64,000 nucleotides of DNA, taken from assembly GCA_013036995.1 (NCBI GenBank), contig JAAOXG010000002.1, positions 83,592-147,591 on the forward strand, read 5' to 3'. Origin of the DNA: Lacrimispora defluvii (GTDB lineage: Bacteria > Bacillota > Clostridia > Lachnospirales > Lachnospiraceae). Under the pieces are notes generated by a model. That model ran no database searches. It saw only the letters and a program-made list of their open reading frames with translations, and was not told where the DNA came from. A program made the position numbers and the translations under genes. Shown in pieces: positions 44,095-53,083 of this stretch; positions within the stretch are counted from its first letter, which is position 1, and each line of letters starts with the position of its first letter.

Positions 44095-46746
44095 ATGAAT
44101 TACGGCAAGCAAGCGACAGAGAGAAAGATCAAATCTGCCAATTCAAAAGCGAGGAAATACACCACAAAGGTTTTTCTTGCCTTTTTAAAAAGTCTGTTTA
44201 TCCTATGCCTGTTTGGAAGCATTGTAGCTGCAAGCGTCTTATTAGGCATGGTAAAAGGAATCATAGACAATGCTCCTGATGTGGACATCTCAACTATTGT
44301 CCCCAATGAATATGCCACTACCGTTTACGACAGTGCGGGCAATGTCACCGAGACCCTGGTAACTGCAGGTTCAAACAGAGAGGAAGCCACTTACGAGGAA
44401 CTTCCTAAAAATCTGGTCAATGCTTTTGTTTCTTATGAGGATTCCAGATTCTGGGAACATAACGGAATCGATCTTCGCTCCATTATGAGAGCGGTAAGAG
44501 GTGTACTGACCGGCGATTCCACAGCCGGAGGCGGAAGCACCATTACACAGCAGCTGATCAAAAACAGCGTGTTTGGCGGAGGTATGGAAAAAAGTTTTGG
44601 AGAACGTCTGGAACGAAAATTTCAGGAATGGTTTCTGGCTATTAAACTTGACGGTGTTATGTCAAAGGAGCAGATCATTACCAACTACTTAAACACCATT
44701 AACTTAGGCAATAATACCCTGGGCGTCAAAGTGGCTGCCAAGAGATATTTTAACAAAGATGTATCGGAACTGACTTTATCGGAGTGTGCAGTTTTAGCAG
44801 GAATCACCCAGAACCCTTCTAAATTTAACCCCATATCAGGTCAGAAGAATAACGCAGACAAGCAGAAGGTCATCCTTCAATACATGCATGATCAGGGATA
44901 TATTACAAAGGAAGAGGAAGACCAGGCTCTTGCAGATGACGTCTATTCCCGAATCCAGAATGTTGATACTGTAACAAAGGAAACTGCATCGCCATACAGT
45001 TATTTTACAGACAAACTGGTGGAAGAAGTTATCACTTCCATGAAAGAACGGTTAGGCTATACCGATACTCAGGCTCATAATATGCTATACAGCGGAGGTC
45101 TCTCCATCTACACAACCCAGGATCCTGGCATTCAGACCATTGTAGATGAGGAAATCAATAATCCGGAAAATTATACTGCAGCACGCTATTCCATCGAATA
45201 CCGGCTGTCCGTCACTCACAAGGATGGAACAACCACCCACTACTCCGAGGAAAATGTCAAGCGCTATCACAAGGAGATGGGGGACAACGGCTATGATGGC
45301 TTATACAATAACGAAGAAGCGGCGGAGGCAGATATACAGGGCTATAAAAGCTATCAGCTGAAAGAAGGAGATACCATAATTGGAGAAAGCCTTCATAAAA
45401 CCCTGCAGCCTCAGGCATCCTTTGTGATTATGGATCAGAAAACAGGAGAAGTAAAAGCGATTAACGGAGGAAGGGGACAAAAACTGGCCAGCCTGACATT
45501 AAACCGTGCCAGCAATACCTATCGTCAGCCAGGTTCTACCTTTAAAATCCTCACTGCATTCTCTCCTGCTCTGGACACCTGCGGCGCTACACTGGGAACG
45601 GTTTATTATGATTCAGTTTATACGATTGGCAATAAAACATTTTCCAACTGGTACAGCTCCGGATATCAGGGATACTCAAGCATCCGTGACGGTATCATTT
45701 ATTCCATGAACATCGTGGCTGTGCGGTGTCTGGTTGAAACAGTGAAACCCCAGCTGGGTGTGGAGTATGCAAGAAACTTTGGAATTACTTCCCTGACAGA
45801 CACCGATTACAATCCGGCTCTTGCACTGGGAGGAATCACCAAGGGAGTTTCAAACTTAGAGCTTACCGGCGCTTTTGCCACCATTGCCAATGGGGGAGTC
45901 TATACAAAACCCATCTTTTTCACCAAGATCCTGGATCACGACGGCAAGGTTTTAATTGATAATACACCTGAGACCCATCGTGTTTTAAAAGACTCCACTG
46001 CTTTTCTCTTAACCGATGCAATGGCAGCTTCCATGGAAAGCAGCCGGAAGTTTTCCAGTTCCGGTCCCAGTTCCACCAGCCCTGCTGCTAAAATACCGGG
46101 AATGTCCGCTGCAGGAAAAAGCGGTACTACCTCAGCCAACAACGATATCTGGTTTGTAGGTTATACCCCCTACTATACTGCCGGTATCTGGGCTGGATGC
46201 GACGATAACCAGAAACTGACGAAGCAAAACGGAGGTGCCTCCTTCCACAAGGCAATCTGGCGCAAGATCATGACCAGAATCCATGAAGGAAAGCCAGATC
46301 CCGGATTTCCTATGCCTGACAGTGTAGAAACGGCTCAGATCTGCCGAAAATCCGGTAAACTGGCAGTGACCGGTGTCTGTACGGAAGATCCCAGAGGCAA
46401 TGCTGTTTATACGGAATACTTTGCAAAAGGAACAGTACCCACAGACGTATGTAACAATCACGTAAGAGCAACCGTATGTTCCGTATCCCATCAGCTGCCC
46501 ACTCCTTATTGTCCGGAACGGACAACTGCCGTATTTATGGTTCTTCCAAACGGCGAGACAGGTCAGACAGATGATTCCAAATACGCAATGCCTGGATATT
46601 GCACCATTCATTCAGCAAATTCCATTACCATACCTCCAGGCAGTTATCCTTACGAGGATGAGACATCTCCACAGCAATACGCACCGGGCTACATTCCACA
46701 AAATCCCGGTACAACCAAACCCATTTATCCCTGGGAAGATTATTGA
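44095..46746 (+). CDS. Class A penicillin-binding protein (PBP1A type)
   Basis: 883 aa bifunctional peptidoglycan polymerase. A basic cytoplasmic start is followed by one membrane helix (about residues 22-52). The GT51 domain has EDSRFWEHNGID and GGGSTITQQLIKN; the transpeptidase has RQPGSTFKILT (SxxK), SMN (ii) in IIYSMNIVAV and KSGTTSANND (KSGT). The C-terminal 90 aa after GNAVYTEYF are Pro/Thr-rich with four cysteines (ICRKSG, GVCTED, DVCNNH, TVCSVS) and a Pro-rich end. AAAGGAGG precedes the ATG. Confidence 0.93.
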   Translation: MNYGKQATERKIKSANSKARKYTTKVFLAFLKSLFILCLFGSIVAASVLLGMVKGIIDNAPDVDISTIVPNEYATTVYDSAGNVTETLVTAGSNREEATYEELPKNLVNAFVSYEDSRFWEHNGIDLRSIMRAVRGVLTGDSTAGGGSTITQQLIKNSVFGGGMEKSFGERLERKFQEWFLAIKLDGVMSKEQIITNYLNTINLGNNTLGVKVAAKRYFNKDVSELTLSECAVLAGITQNPSKFNPISGQKNNADKQKVILQYMHDQGYITKEEEDQALADDVYSRIQNVDTVTKETASPYSYFTDKLVEEVITSMKERLGYTDTQAHNMLYSGGLSIYTTQDPGIQTIVDEEINNPENYTAARYSIEYRLSVTHKDGTTTHYSEENVKRYHKEMGDNGYDGLYNNEEAAEADIQGYKSYQLKEGDTIIGESLHKTLQPQASFVIMDQKTGEVKAINGGRGQKLASLTLNRASNTYRQPGSTFKILTAFSPALDTCGATLGTVYYDSVYTIGNKTFSNWYSSGYQGYSSIRDGIIYSMNIVAVRCLVETVKPQLGVEYARNFGITSLTDTDYNPALALGGITKGVSNLELTGAFATIANGGVYTKPIFFTKILDHDGKVLIDNTPETHRVLKDSTAFLLTDAMAASMESSRKFSSSGPSSTSPAAKIPGMSAAGKSGTTSANNDIWFVGYTPYYTAGIWAGCDDNQKLTKQNGGASFHKAIWRKIMTRIHEGKPDPGFPMPDSVETAQICRKSGKLAVTGVCTEDPRGNAVYTEYFAKGTVPTDVCNNHVRATVCSVSHQLPTPYCPERTTAVFMVLPNGETGQTDDSKYAMPGYCTIHSANSITIPPGSYPYEDETSPQQYAPGYIPQNPGTTKPIYPWEDY

Positions 46747-46758
46747 TAAAAAGAAGAA

Positions 46759-46790
46759 GGGCATCAAACCTTAAAACAGGTCTGATGCCC
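46759..46790. terminator. Terminator between the PBP gene and spoVAE
   Basis: GGGCATCA pairs with TGATGCCC, with inner ACCT/AGGT. The leftward tail is TTCTTCTTTTTATC, making it a good stop for the spoVA transcript; rightward the tail is weaker. Confidence 0.7.
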
Positions 46791-46805
46791 TCTCCTTATA
46801 TAAAA

Positions 46806-47162
46806 TCAGCTTTTCATTTTCGGTTTAAATATAATGGATCCCAGATATCCAAAAATTAAAGCACCGGATATCCCCACTGCGCTTGCAGTAAATCCACCTT
46901 TGAACACTCCCAGAAAGCCGTCCTCTCCCATACTCTTTAAGACGCCTTTCCAAAGAGAATTTCCAAATCCCAGCAGAGGAACCGTTGCTCCTGCTCCTGC
47001 CCATTCACTAAAGGGCTGATAGATTCCAAAGGCTCCAAGAATGCTTCCAATTACTACTAAAAGCACCATAATACGCCCGGGCATCAGCTTGGTATTGTCC
47101 ATCACAACCTGAACCACTGCACAGATTGCTCCACCTACCAAAAATGCTTTTACAAATTCCAT
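46806..47162 (-). CDS. spoVAE: Stage V sporulation protein AE (SpoVAEb type)
   Basis: 118 aa, almost wholly membrane-embedded with about four helices; MEFVKAFLVGGAICAVVQVVMD and GAGATVPLLGFGNSLWKGV are the SpoVAC/AE family landmarks. SpoVA proteins form the inner-membrane channel for Ca-dipicolinate uptake in sporulation and release in germination. Last gene of the leftward spoVA row (AA-AB-AC-AD-AE); spoVAF was not seen. Confidence 0.9.
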   Translation of the reverse strand: MEFVKAFLVGGAICAVVQVVMDNTKLMPGRIMVLLVVIGSILGAFGIYQPFSEWAGAGATVPLLGFGNSLWKGVLKSMGEDGFLGVFKGGFTASAVGISGALIFGYLGSIIFKPKMKS

Positions 47163-47180
47163 AGCGTTCTCCTTTCCAGA

Positions 47181-48197
47181 TTAGTTGTTTATATGCTCAA
47201 TCATAACTCCATGAGCAATGCCAGGAATGGTTTCTCCTTCGTTAAAGCTTACCGTGGACAGCAGTGCACCTGTTGGCACAAATAGAACTCTCTTCCACGT
47301 TCCATCCTTGATTTTGGGTAATATATAAGAACAGAGTGTTGATGCTGCACAGCCACAGCCGCTTCCTCCCGCATGTGTATCCTGGGAATCAGGATCGAAG
47401 ATTTCTATCCCGCAGTCTGTATGGATGGTCTCCAGATCATGCCCTTTGTTTCTCATGAAGTCCAGGAGAATGGTGCGGCCAACCTGGCCAAGATCTCCAG
47501 TTATGATTTTATCATAATAATTTTCATCTACATTAAAATCGTCAAAGTTCTGCTGTATGGTATGAAACGCGGCAGGTGCCATAGCTGCTCCCATATTCAT
47601 GGAATCCTTAATCCCCATATCCACCATACGGCCGGTAGTAATACCTGTAATTGCCGCAATTCCTTCTTTTCTGTTTTTGGAAAGAATAACAGCTCCGCAG
47701 CCGGTCACTGTCCAGGAAGAAGAAAAGGGGCGCTGATTTCCATAACTCAAAGGAAACCGGAACTGTTTTTCAGCTGTTGCAAAATGGCTGGAGGCCATTG
47801 CCATTACTTTGTCTGCATAACCAGCCGCCACTGTCATAGAGCCAAGATTTAAGGCCTCTCCCATGGTGGAGCAGGCGCCAAAGAGTCCAAATAAAGGTAT
47901 TTCCAGATCTACCGTACCAAATGATGTTGCAATCAGCTGCCCCAGTAAATCTCCGGCAAACAAATAACGAATGTCCTTTTTCCGGATATCTCCTTTTTCA
48001 ATTACCAGGTCTGCGGTTTGCTTTTGCAGTGCACTCTCTGCTTTCTCCCACGTATCTGCCCCAAACATATCATCCTGCTCTACTACATCAAAAAGCTTGC
48101 CAAGGGGTCCTTCTCCCTCTTTTTTTCCGACTATGGAAGCCATGCTCTCAATTATCGGAGGTTCTTCAAATTTTATGCTTGCTTTTCCTATCTGCAT
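47181..48197 (-). CDS. spoVAD: Stage V sporulation protein AD
   Basis: 338 aa with a thiolase-like fold that binds dipicolinate. GACSTMGEALNLGSMTVAAGYADKVMAMASSHFATAEKQFRFPLSYGNQR is highly conserved, as is GDLGQVGRTILLDFM and HAGGSGCGCAAS. I use the ATG at 48197 (MQIGKASIKF) with GGAG nine bases upstream; a GTG three codons earlier is also open. It lies between spoVAC and spoVAE as usual. Confidence 0.94.
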   Translation of the reverse strand: MQIGKASIKFEEPPIIESMASIVGKKEGEGPLGKLFDVVEQDDMFGADTWEKAESALQKQTADLVIEKGDIRKKDIRYLFAGDLLGQLIATSFGTVDLEIPLFGLFGACSTMGEALNLGSMTVAAGYADKVMAMASSHFATAEKQFRFPLSYGNQRPFSSSWTVTGCGAVILSKNRKEGIAAITGITTGRMVDMGIKDSMNMGAAMAPAAFHTIQQNFDDFNVDENYYDKIITGDLGQVGRTILLDFMRNKGHDLETIHTDCGIEIFDPDSQDTHAGGSGCGCAASTLCSYILPKIKDGTWKRVLFVPTGALLSTVSFNEGETIPGIAHGVMIEHINN

Positions 48198-48228
48198 TTT
48201 ACACACTCCATTTCTCTTTCAGTCTGGT

Positions 48229-48681
48229 CTACACTATGCCGAAGGCTTTCAGGACATAGGCGATCACTCCCAGTATCCACGAACTTAATATGCCGTAAAG
48301 AATAACCGGACCGGCAATGGTAAAAATCTTACAGCCGATTCCAAATACCTGTCCCTCTGCTTTAAATTCTACCGCAGGTGCCACCACTGAGTTAGCGAAG
48401 CCGGTTATGGGTACCAAAGCTCCTGCACCACCAAACTTGGTTATTTTGGGATAGATATTTAAACCTGTAAGAATCACGCTGGCCGCAATTAAGATCAACG
48501 TTGTCCAGGCGGACGCAGTATCCTTTTCCACGCCCTGGTTCATGATCAATGTGGTGCAGATCTGACCTATGGTACAAATAATTCCTCCTACTAAAAAAGC
48601 TTTGATAATATTGGGGATTTTTTTATTTACCGGAGTTACTTCCTTTACATAGGCTTCATAGGCTTTTTTATTAACTTCCAT
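48229..48681 (-). CDS. spoVAC: Stage V sporulation protein AC
   Basis: 150 aa from the ATG at 48681 behind GGAGGA. A polar start (NKKAYEAYVKEVTPVNK) precedes about four membrane helices; FLVGGIICTIGQICTT and GAGALVPITGFANSVVAPAVEF are the family motifs, related to SpoVAE. In Bacillus SpoVAC acts as a mechanosensitive channel for dipicolinate. The open extension upstream overlaps the spoVAB end and is rejected. Confidence 0.94.
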   Translation of the reverse strand: MEVNKKAYEAYVKEVTPVNKKIPNIIKAFLVGGIICTIGQICTTLIMNQGVEKDTASAWTTLILIAASVILTGLNIYPKITKFGGAGALVPITGFANSVVAPAVEFKAEGQVFGIGCKIFTIAGPVILYGILSSWILGVIAYVLKAFGIV

Positions 48682-48709
48682 TCGTTTCCTCCATTCTGTA
48701 AAATTGCTG

Positions 48710-49135
48710 TTATTGTCCAAAGCGTTCTGCAAAAAATAACAGGGATCCTGTCAATTTACCAAGAGCAATAGACAGTATAATATATTGCAGACCAACTCCC
48801 AGATTAACTCTTCTGCTGAAAACAGGTAGTGCTTTCAAAGTTTCTGCAAGAGACATTACCAGGCAGCCCACAAATATTCCCACCGCCAGTCCAAAGATAC
48901 CTAAAAATATATTTCCTCCAAATCCAATAGGCATTTCGTAAATGTCACCGATATTTCCAATCACACCTCCAAGAATGATACATGACTCATACAGCATAAT
49001 GTGTTTCTTTGTATGCGTAAATCCAATCAGGCGGGGAAACACTCCAATGATTGCCAAAAAGGCAAAAACGCCGGCTGCTATGATGCCGCCAGCGCTTAAT
49101 CCGACAAAGCATAGCAACACCTCCTTAAGAAGCAT
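48710..49135 (-). CDS. spoVAB: Stage V sporulation protein AB
   Basis: 141 aa, about four to five membrane helices. ICIGGVIGNIGDIYE-like segment (CIILGGVIGNIGDIYEMPI) and GCLVMSLAETLKALPVFSRR are the SpoVAB landmarks. ATG at 49135 with GGAG ten bases upstream overlaps the end of spoVAA, so they are coupled. Needed with SpoVAA for dipicolinate uptake; its exact part is unknown. Confidence 0.9.
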   Translation of the reverse strand: MLLKEVLLCFVGLSAGGIIAAGVFAFLAIIGVFPRLIGFTHTKKHIMLYESCIILGGVIGNIGDIYEMPIGFGGNIFLGIFGLAVGIFVGCLVMSLAETLKALPVFSRRVNLGVGLQYIILSIALGKLTGSLLFFAERFGQ

Positions 49136-49751
49136 CGATATCAGACTCCTTTCTTCCTTCATTCTGGATCAGGGTTTTGCTGATATTATCTTCATAAAGA
49201 CGCATTTCCACCTCCAGTGGGGTCGGATCGGTATTAATCTTGATTTTTGCGAAATGATTAAAAAATCCAACAATTCCAACAGCCAGTCCTATGGAATAAC
49301 TGACTTCCATAATCGTAAAACCATTGGATTCCTCTCTCATAATAATCTTATAGATTTCCTTGAACACATCTGCAACGCTTACATCGTTATTAAATGTCAT
49401 AATTGCAAAAGCAGCACCGCAGTAACAGATCACACAGACAAAAATTGTTTTTATCCACTGCCACACCCAGTTTGGTGATTTGGGTCTGTGGTAATCTATA
49501 ATATAATCAACCTTGCCCACGTTATTGACAGAGATAGCCGGATCCATTTCCACCAGCTTTTTAATCACATCAAGTGTACTCTCAATATAACGCTTGTTAC
49601 GATCTGAATGAATGGTTTTAATCCGCAGCGCATTACACTTATTTAAAACGGCAGAATCGTCACAATAAACATCAGCTACATCTTTCAGCTGCACTTCCTT
49701 GTGGTGTACCTCTGTAATTTCACTGATGTTTAAATAAACGGTCTTGCTCAT
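49125..49751 (-). CDS. spoVAA: Stage V sporulation protein AA
   Basis: 208 aa from the ATG at 49751 (MSKTVYLNISEITEV). The N-terminal 95 residues are soluble with KDVADVYC as in the SpoVAA family; two membrane segments follow (WIKTIFVCVICYCGAAFAIM and YSIGLAVGIVGFF). Its ATG overlaps the TGA of a 52-aa gene and its end overlaps spoVAB. It lies downstream of sigF, so forespore expression is expected, but no sigma-G/F promoter was identified. Confidence 0.9.
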   Translation of the reverse strand: MSKTVYLNISEITEVHHKEVQLKDVADVYCDDSAVLNKCNALRIKTIHSDRNKRYIESTLDVIKKLVEMDPAISVNNVGKVDYIIDYHRPKSPNWVWQWIKTIFVCVICYCGAAFAIMTFNNDVSVADVFKEIYKIIMREESNGFTIMEVSYSIGLAVGIVGFFNHFAKIKINTDPTPLEVEMRLYEDNISKTLIQNEGRKESDIDAS

Positions 49752-49906
49752 GCAACCATCTCCCATCCGGGAGAGGCCTCAACAAGTGTTCCCTCCTTTT
49801 GAGTCCCATCGGGCATAACAGCGATCATATACCAGATTGCAGCTGCGATTGCAATTAGGCATATGACCAGTAGCGTCATGACAAGCTTATGTTTCATGGA
49901 TTCCAT
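49748..49906 (-). CDS. Small membrane protein between sigF and spoVAA (52 aa)
   Basis: Too short for routine gene calls. It starts MESMKHKLVMTLLVICLIA at 49906, has one membrane helix (residues 8-31) and a polar tail ending EASPGWEMVA. The stop TGA overlaps the ATG of spoVAA (ATGA), the usual sign of coupled translation. A second in-frame ATG at 49897 (MKHKLVM) is possible; the ribosome site (AAGGATG) is moderate. No family recognised; the position implies a sporulation role. Confidence 0.65.
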   Translation of the reverse strand: MESMKHKLVMTLLVICLIAIAAAIWYMIAVMPDGTQKEGTLVEASPGWEMVA

Positions 49907-49969
49907 ACATGCTCACATCCTTTTCTCTGGTTTTTCAAAATTAGTATGAGCCGTATTAAATTTTTTATT

Positions 49970-50692
49970 CTATAATTTTTCGCGCATCTGTTTTAAAATC
50001 TTTTTTTCCAGCCTTGAAACCTGAACCTGGGAAATGCCAAGCTTATCCGCAATCTGACTCTGGGTCTCATTGTAATAATACCGGCGTATAATAATTTCCC
50101 TGTCCTTATCCGACAAATCGGTTAACAATTCCCGAAGCACCATTCTATTTAACAATTCTTCCTGCGCAGAGCTTTCTTCTTCTATTTTATCGATCAGGAG
50201 CAGACTGTTTTCGTCATTTTTATTGACAGAACGATATAACGATTCCACCTCAGCTCCAGCTTCTATGGAAGCTGCCACTTCTTCTTTACTGGCCCCGATT
50301 TCTCCTGCAATCTCTTCTACCGTAGGTTCTCTTCCAAAACGGTAAACCAGCTCCTCCCGCACATTTTTAACCTTCATTCCCATTTCCTTAATGGACCGGC
50401 TGACTTTTATGATTCCGTCATCTCTTAAAAAGCGCTTGATCTCTCCGGTTATCATTGGAACTGCATAGGTGGAAAATTTTACCTCATAAGATAAATCAAA
50501 TTTATCAATGGCTTTCATTAAACCAATGCTTCCAATCTGAAATAAATCCTCAGGCTCATAACCACGCCCTGTAAATCTGCGCACAATACTCCAGATCAAA
50601 CCGAAATTCTCGGTTACAAGCCGGTCTCTTGCTGCTTTATCTCCATCGTGAGCCATTTGTATCAATCTCATGGTCTCATCCATAGGGCTCAC
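49970..50692 (-). CDS. sigF: RNA polymerase sigma factor SigF
   Basis: First forespore-specific sigma factor. 240 aa. Region 2 reads GRGYEPEDLFQIGSIGLMKAIDKFD and FSTYAVPMITGEIKRFLRDDG; region 4 ends GISQVQVSRLEKKILKQMREKL. Its ATG overlaps the end of spoIIAB by four bases (ATGA type). Third gene of the spoIIA operon; activity is held by SpoIIAB until SpoIIAA is dephosphorylated. Confidence 0.95.
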   Translation of the reverse strand: MSPMDETMRLIQMAHDGDKAARDRLVTENFGLIWSIVRRFTGRGYEPEDLFQIGSIGLMKAIDKFDLSYEVKFSTYAVPMITGEIKRFLRDDGIIKVSRSIKEMGMKVKNVREELVYRFGREPTVEEIAGEIGASKEEVAASIEAGAEVESLYRSVNKNDENSLLLIDKIEEESSAQEELLNRMVLRELLTDLSDKDREIIIRRYYYNETQSQIADKLGISQVQVSRLEKKILKQMREKL

Positions 50693-51123
50693 CTGCTAAT
50701 CTTCTTTTTCATAATCACCGCAGTTCCCTTATCTGGCTCTGACTTAACTTCCACCTGATCCATAAATGCTTCCATAAAAGAGAATCCCATACCAGACCGG
50801 ACTCCGTCAGGATCCGTGGTAAACATGGGTTCCATCGCCTGTTTAATATCTGTAATCCCGATTCCTGTATCCCTGACGGAAACAGTCAGTTCCTGTCCCT
50901 CAACCGTCACTTCTATGTAGATGATTCCTCCCTTCCCCTGATATCCATGGATGACTGCGTTGGTGACTGCCTCTGAGACAGCCGTTTTCACATCTTCCAC
51001 CTCCTCCAGGGTAGGATCCAGCCTGGCCATAAAAACGGCTACTGCTACTCTGGCAAATTCTTCATTTTGGGACAGGGCTTCCAATTCCATTTTCAGAATT
51101 TCTGGTTTGTTTTGTTCTGACAT
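50689..51123 (-). CDS. spoIIAB: Anti-sigma-F factor / serine kinase SpoIIAB
   Basis: 144 aa GHKL-type kinase. N-box DVKTAVSEAVTNAVIHGY, G1 VRDTGIGI, and G2 DGVRSGMGFSFMEAFMDQVEV are present. Binds SigF and phosphorylates SpoIIAA. The ATG at 51123 has GAGGAGG upstream; the longer open frame overlaps spoIIAA and is rejected. Sits between spoIIAA and sigF as in all endospore formers. Confidence 0.95.
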   Translation of the reverse strand: MSEQNKPEILKMELEALSQNEEFARVAVAVFMARLDPTLEEVEDVKTAVSEAVTNAVIHGYQGKGGIIYIEVTVEGQELTVSVRDTGIGITDIKQAMEPMFTTDPDGVRSGMGFSFMEAFMDQVEVKSEPDKGTAVIMKKKISR

Positions 51124-51133
51124 ATGTTCCTCC

Positions 51134-51475
51134 TCAACCTGTGACTGCTGCTTCCTTAGAGTCATATAATTTCATTAATTTTAAAATTCCTCCCATTTTC
51201 AGAATGCGGAGAGCCTGAGATCCCGCACCGTAAATGGCTACACTTCCTCCGCTTAATGCCATCTGCTTGTAACGATTAAGCAGGATTCCGATTCCAGAGG
51301 AATCCATAAATCTTGTACTGGAAAAATCGAATATAATACGGCGGATATAATTCTCGGAAAGGATTAAATCTGTTTCATATTTTAACCCGGAACAGTTATG
51401 ATGATCCAGTTCCTCCGGCAGATGAACGATTAATGTGTGACCTTCTGCCTCATACGTAAAGTGTGGTTGATTCAT
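51134..51475 (-). CDS. spoIIAA: Anti-anti-sigma factor SpoIIAA
   Basis: 113 aa STAS domain. The phosphorylated serine lies in FMDSSGIGILLNRY. GGAGGAG is eight bases upstream of the ATG at 51475; a TTG two codons earlier is also open. First gene of the spoIIA operon, so a sigma-H promoter is expected between 51482 and 51563, but I could not pick one with confidence. Confidence 0.95.
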   Translation of the reverse strand: MNQPHFTYEAEGHTLIVHLPEELDHHNCSGLKYETDLILSENYIRRIIFDFSSTRFMDSSGIGILLNRYKQMALSGGSVAIYGAGSQALRILKMGGILKLMKLYDSKEAAVTG

Positions 51476-51563
51476 ATGCAATACTCCTCCATTTCTTATT
51501 GTCTGTCCGTAATACCAGAGAAGAGTGTTTTTTATACCGAAAAATAATCCGGGTGAATAAAAA

Positions 51564-51600
51564 AAGACACCACAAAAATATGTTTCTTCTGTAGTGTCTT
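51564..51600 (-). terminator. Terminator between the TPR gene and spoIIAA
   Basis: AAGACACCAC pairs with GTAGTGTCTT (one G-T) and is followed leftward by TTTTTTTATTC. It separates the folC transcript from the spoIIA operon. Confidence 0.8.
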
Positions 51601-51614
51601 TTCGAATTCTGCCA

Positions 51615-52931
51615 TTAAAAACCTCGTTCTGTTTTCGCCTTAGCAGATAACGTTTCGTCTTTGCTGTTATTTATGATATCAGAAAACAAACCATTGGCCT
51701 GATCCTTCTGATCCATTCCCTTGTAGATAACGGCAGTCTTAAACTTTGCCTGCCAGCTGTCTGGTTTTAACTCAATACATTTTGCATAATAATTAAGGGC
51801 GGACTGACTGTCCCCTGCTTCCATGGCTTTATCACCCAGACTTTCTAAAATGGGGCAGCCCTTCTGTGCCATATCCTTTTTTATCTCAACAATAATCGCC
51901 TGAACATCTGCTGAAGCAATCAGCCCAGGATTGAGATCTGCATAGATTTTGACTGCAGATGGAAAATCATCCTTTTTATATGCCTGTAGAATACCGATAA
52001 CCGACTGATACTGAGCCAGAACGCTGTCAGAGTTATTGGTTAAGGAGGCCAGGGAATCTTCTGCTGTCTTCTTTTCTGATTCCAGAGAATTAAGCTGCTG
52101 GGTTAAAAGATCTGCCTTTTGATTGGCCTGGCTTAATTGCTCACTGTATTTTAACATCTCTTTGTTATGGTTATCGTTAATGGATTTGGTGTTCGCCGGC
52201 ATAACCATAAAGAACACCACCGCGGCTCCCAGCAAAAGTCCTGCCAGTATGTTTAAAACCGCCTGATCCCTGGTGTTTTCCTTATAGCTTGGCGGGATAA
52301 TCACATCATCATCCTGCATCTGCCTGTGGGAAACCACGTTCTTTAGTTTTCTTTTTTCCGGTTCCCGTTCTGGCTTAACCCTGGTACCGGTCTCTTTCAT
52401 AATTGATTTATAATAAAGTGCTTTCGGATGATTATGATCAATTTGAAGCACCTTATTTACTGCTTTCCCTGCTTTCTGGTAATCCTCCCTTACGATGTAC
52501 AGAAGTGCAAATAAAAGCTGGGCTTTTACATAATTGGGCTTGTCCTCCACTGCTTTATTAAGCTGCAGTATGGCCAGATCCTCACTTTCGCTTTTGACGT
52601 AAGCCAGTGCCTGATTAAACCGGCGCACTGCCCTCCGCTCCAGATCCATGGTGCCCTTTTTCTTCTGAATCACTTCCAGGTAGTAATCGGCTCGGTTATC
52701 CTCAGGCTGTAAATTCTTGCTGATAACCCATTGAACCAATGCATCGCCGACCTCTCCTACCTCATAGTAGATGAGACCAAGAAGATTCCTTGCATCCGTC
52801 ATATATTTATTAAAATGAAGACACTTTTTTAAACAATCGGCTGATCCGGTTAAATCTCTTAGCCTTGCCTTCTCCAGTCCCATATTATAATAGCTGTTTG
52901 CAATCACCCGGATTCTTCGTTCATAATCCAT
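51615..52931 (-). CDS. Membrane-anchored TPR protein
   Basis: 438 aa. Residues 1-175 hold TPR-like helical pairs (ANSYYNMGLEKARLRDLTGSADCLKKCL, LLGLIYYEVGEVGDAL, AQLLFALLYIVREDYQKA, HPKALYYKSIM). One membrane helix lies near residues 228-248 (AVLNILAGLLLGAAVVFFMVM), followed by a coiled coil (NHNKEMLKYSEQLSQANQKADLL…) and a second TPR block outside (ALNYYAKCIELKPDSWQAKFKTAVIY). Function unknown. It is the last gene of the folC operon. Confidence 0.7.
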   Translation of the reverse strand: MDYERRIRVIANSYYNMGLEKARLRDLTGSADCLKKCLHFNKYMTDARNLLGLIYYEVGEVGDALVQWVISKNLQPEDNRADYYLEVIQKKKGTMDLERRAVRRFNQALAYVKSESEDLAILQLNKAVEDKPNYVKAQLLFALLYIVREDYQKAGKAVNKVLQIDHNHPKALYYKSIMKETGTRVKPEREPEKRKLKNVVSHRQMQDDDVIIPPSYKENTRDQAVLNILAGLLLGAAVVFFMVMPANTKSINDNHNKEMLKYSEQLSQANQKADLLTQQLNSLESEKKTAEDSLASLTNNSDSVLAQYQSVIGILQAYKKDDFPSAVKIYADLNPGLIASADVQAIIVEIKKDMAQKGCPILESLGDKAMEAGDSQSALNYYAKCIELKPDSWQAKFKTAVIYKGMDQKDQANGLFSDIINNSKDETLSAKAKTERGF

Positions 52932-52942
52932 ATTTTATCCGC

Positions 52943-53083
52943 CTATTCCTTGCTGACTTCTTTAATCAGATTCATCATAAGATCATTCATATCGGTTAAA
53001 TCACTTCTTACAATGGCATCTTCAACTGCATCGACCTCCAGGCTTGGCCTGTAGTCCTTAATCTCAGAATCAAAATCAATCAT
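52943..53083 (-). CDS. Tiny acidic protein coupled to folC (46 aa)
   Basis: ATG at 53083 overlaps the folC stop by eight bases, with AAGGAGG inside the end of folC seven bases upstream. The protein is acidic and helical (MIDFDSEIKDYRPSLEVDAV, then NDLMMNLIKEVSKE). No family recognised. It lies 11 bases before the TPR gene, so folC, this gene and the TPR gene form one operon. Confidence 0.65.
   Translation of the reverse strand: MIDFDSEIKDYRPSLEVDAVEDAIVRSDLTDMNDLMMNLIKEVSKE

Noticed and set aside
51482..51563. Sigma-H promoter of spoIIAA
   Set aside because: One is expected here, but no stretch matched both elements well enough to report.
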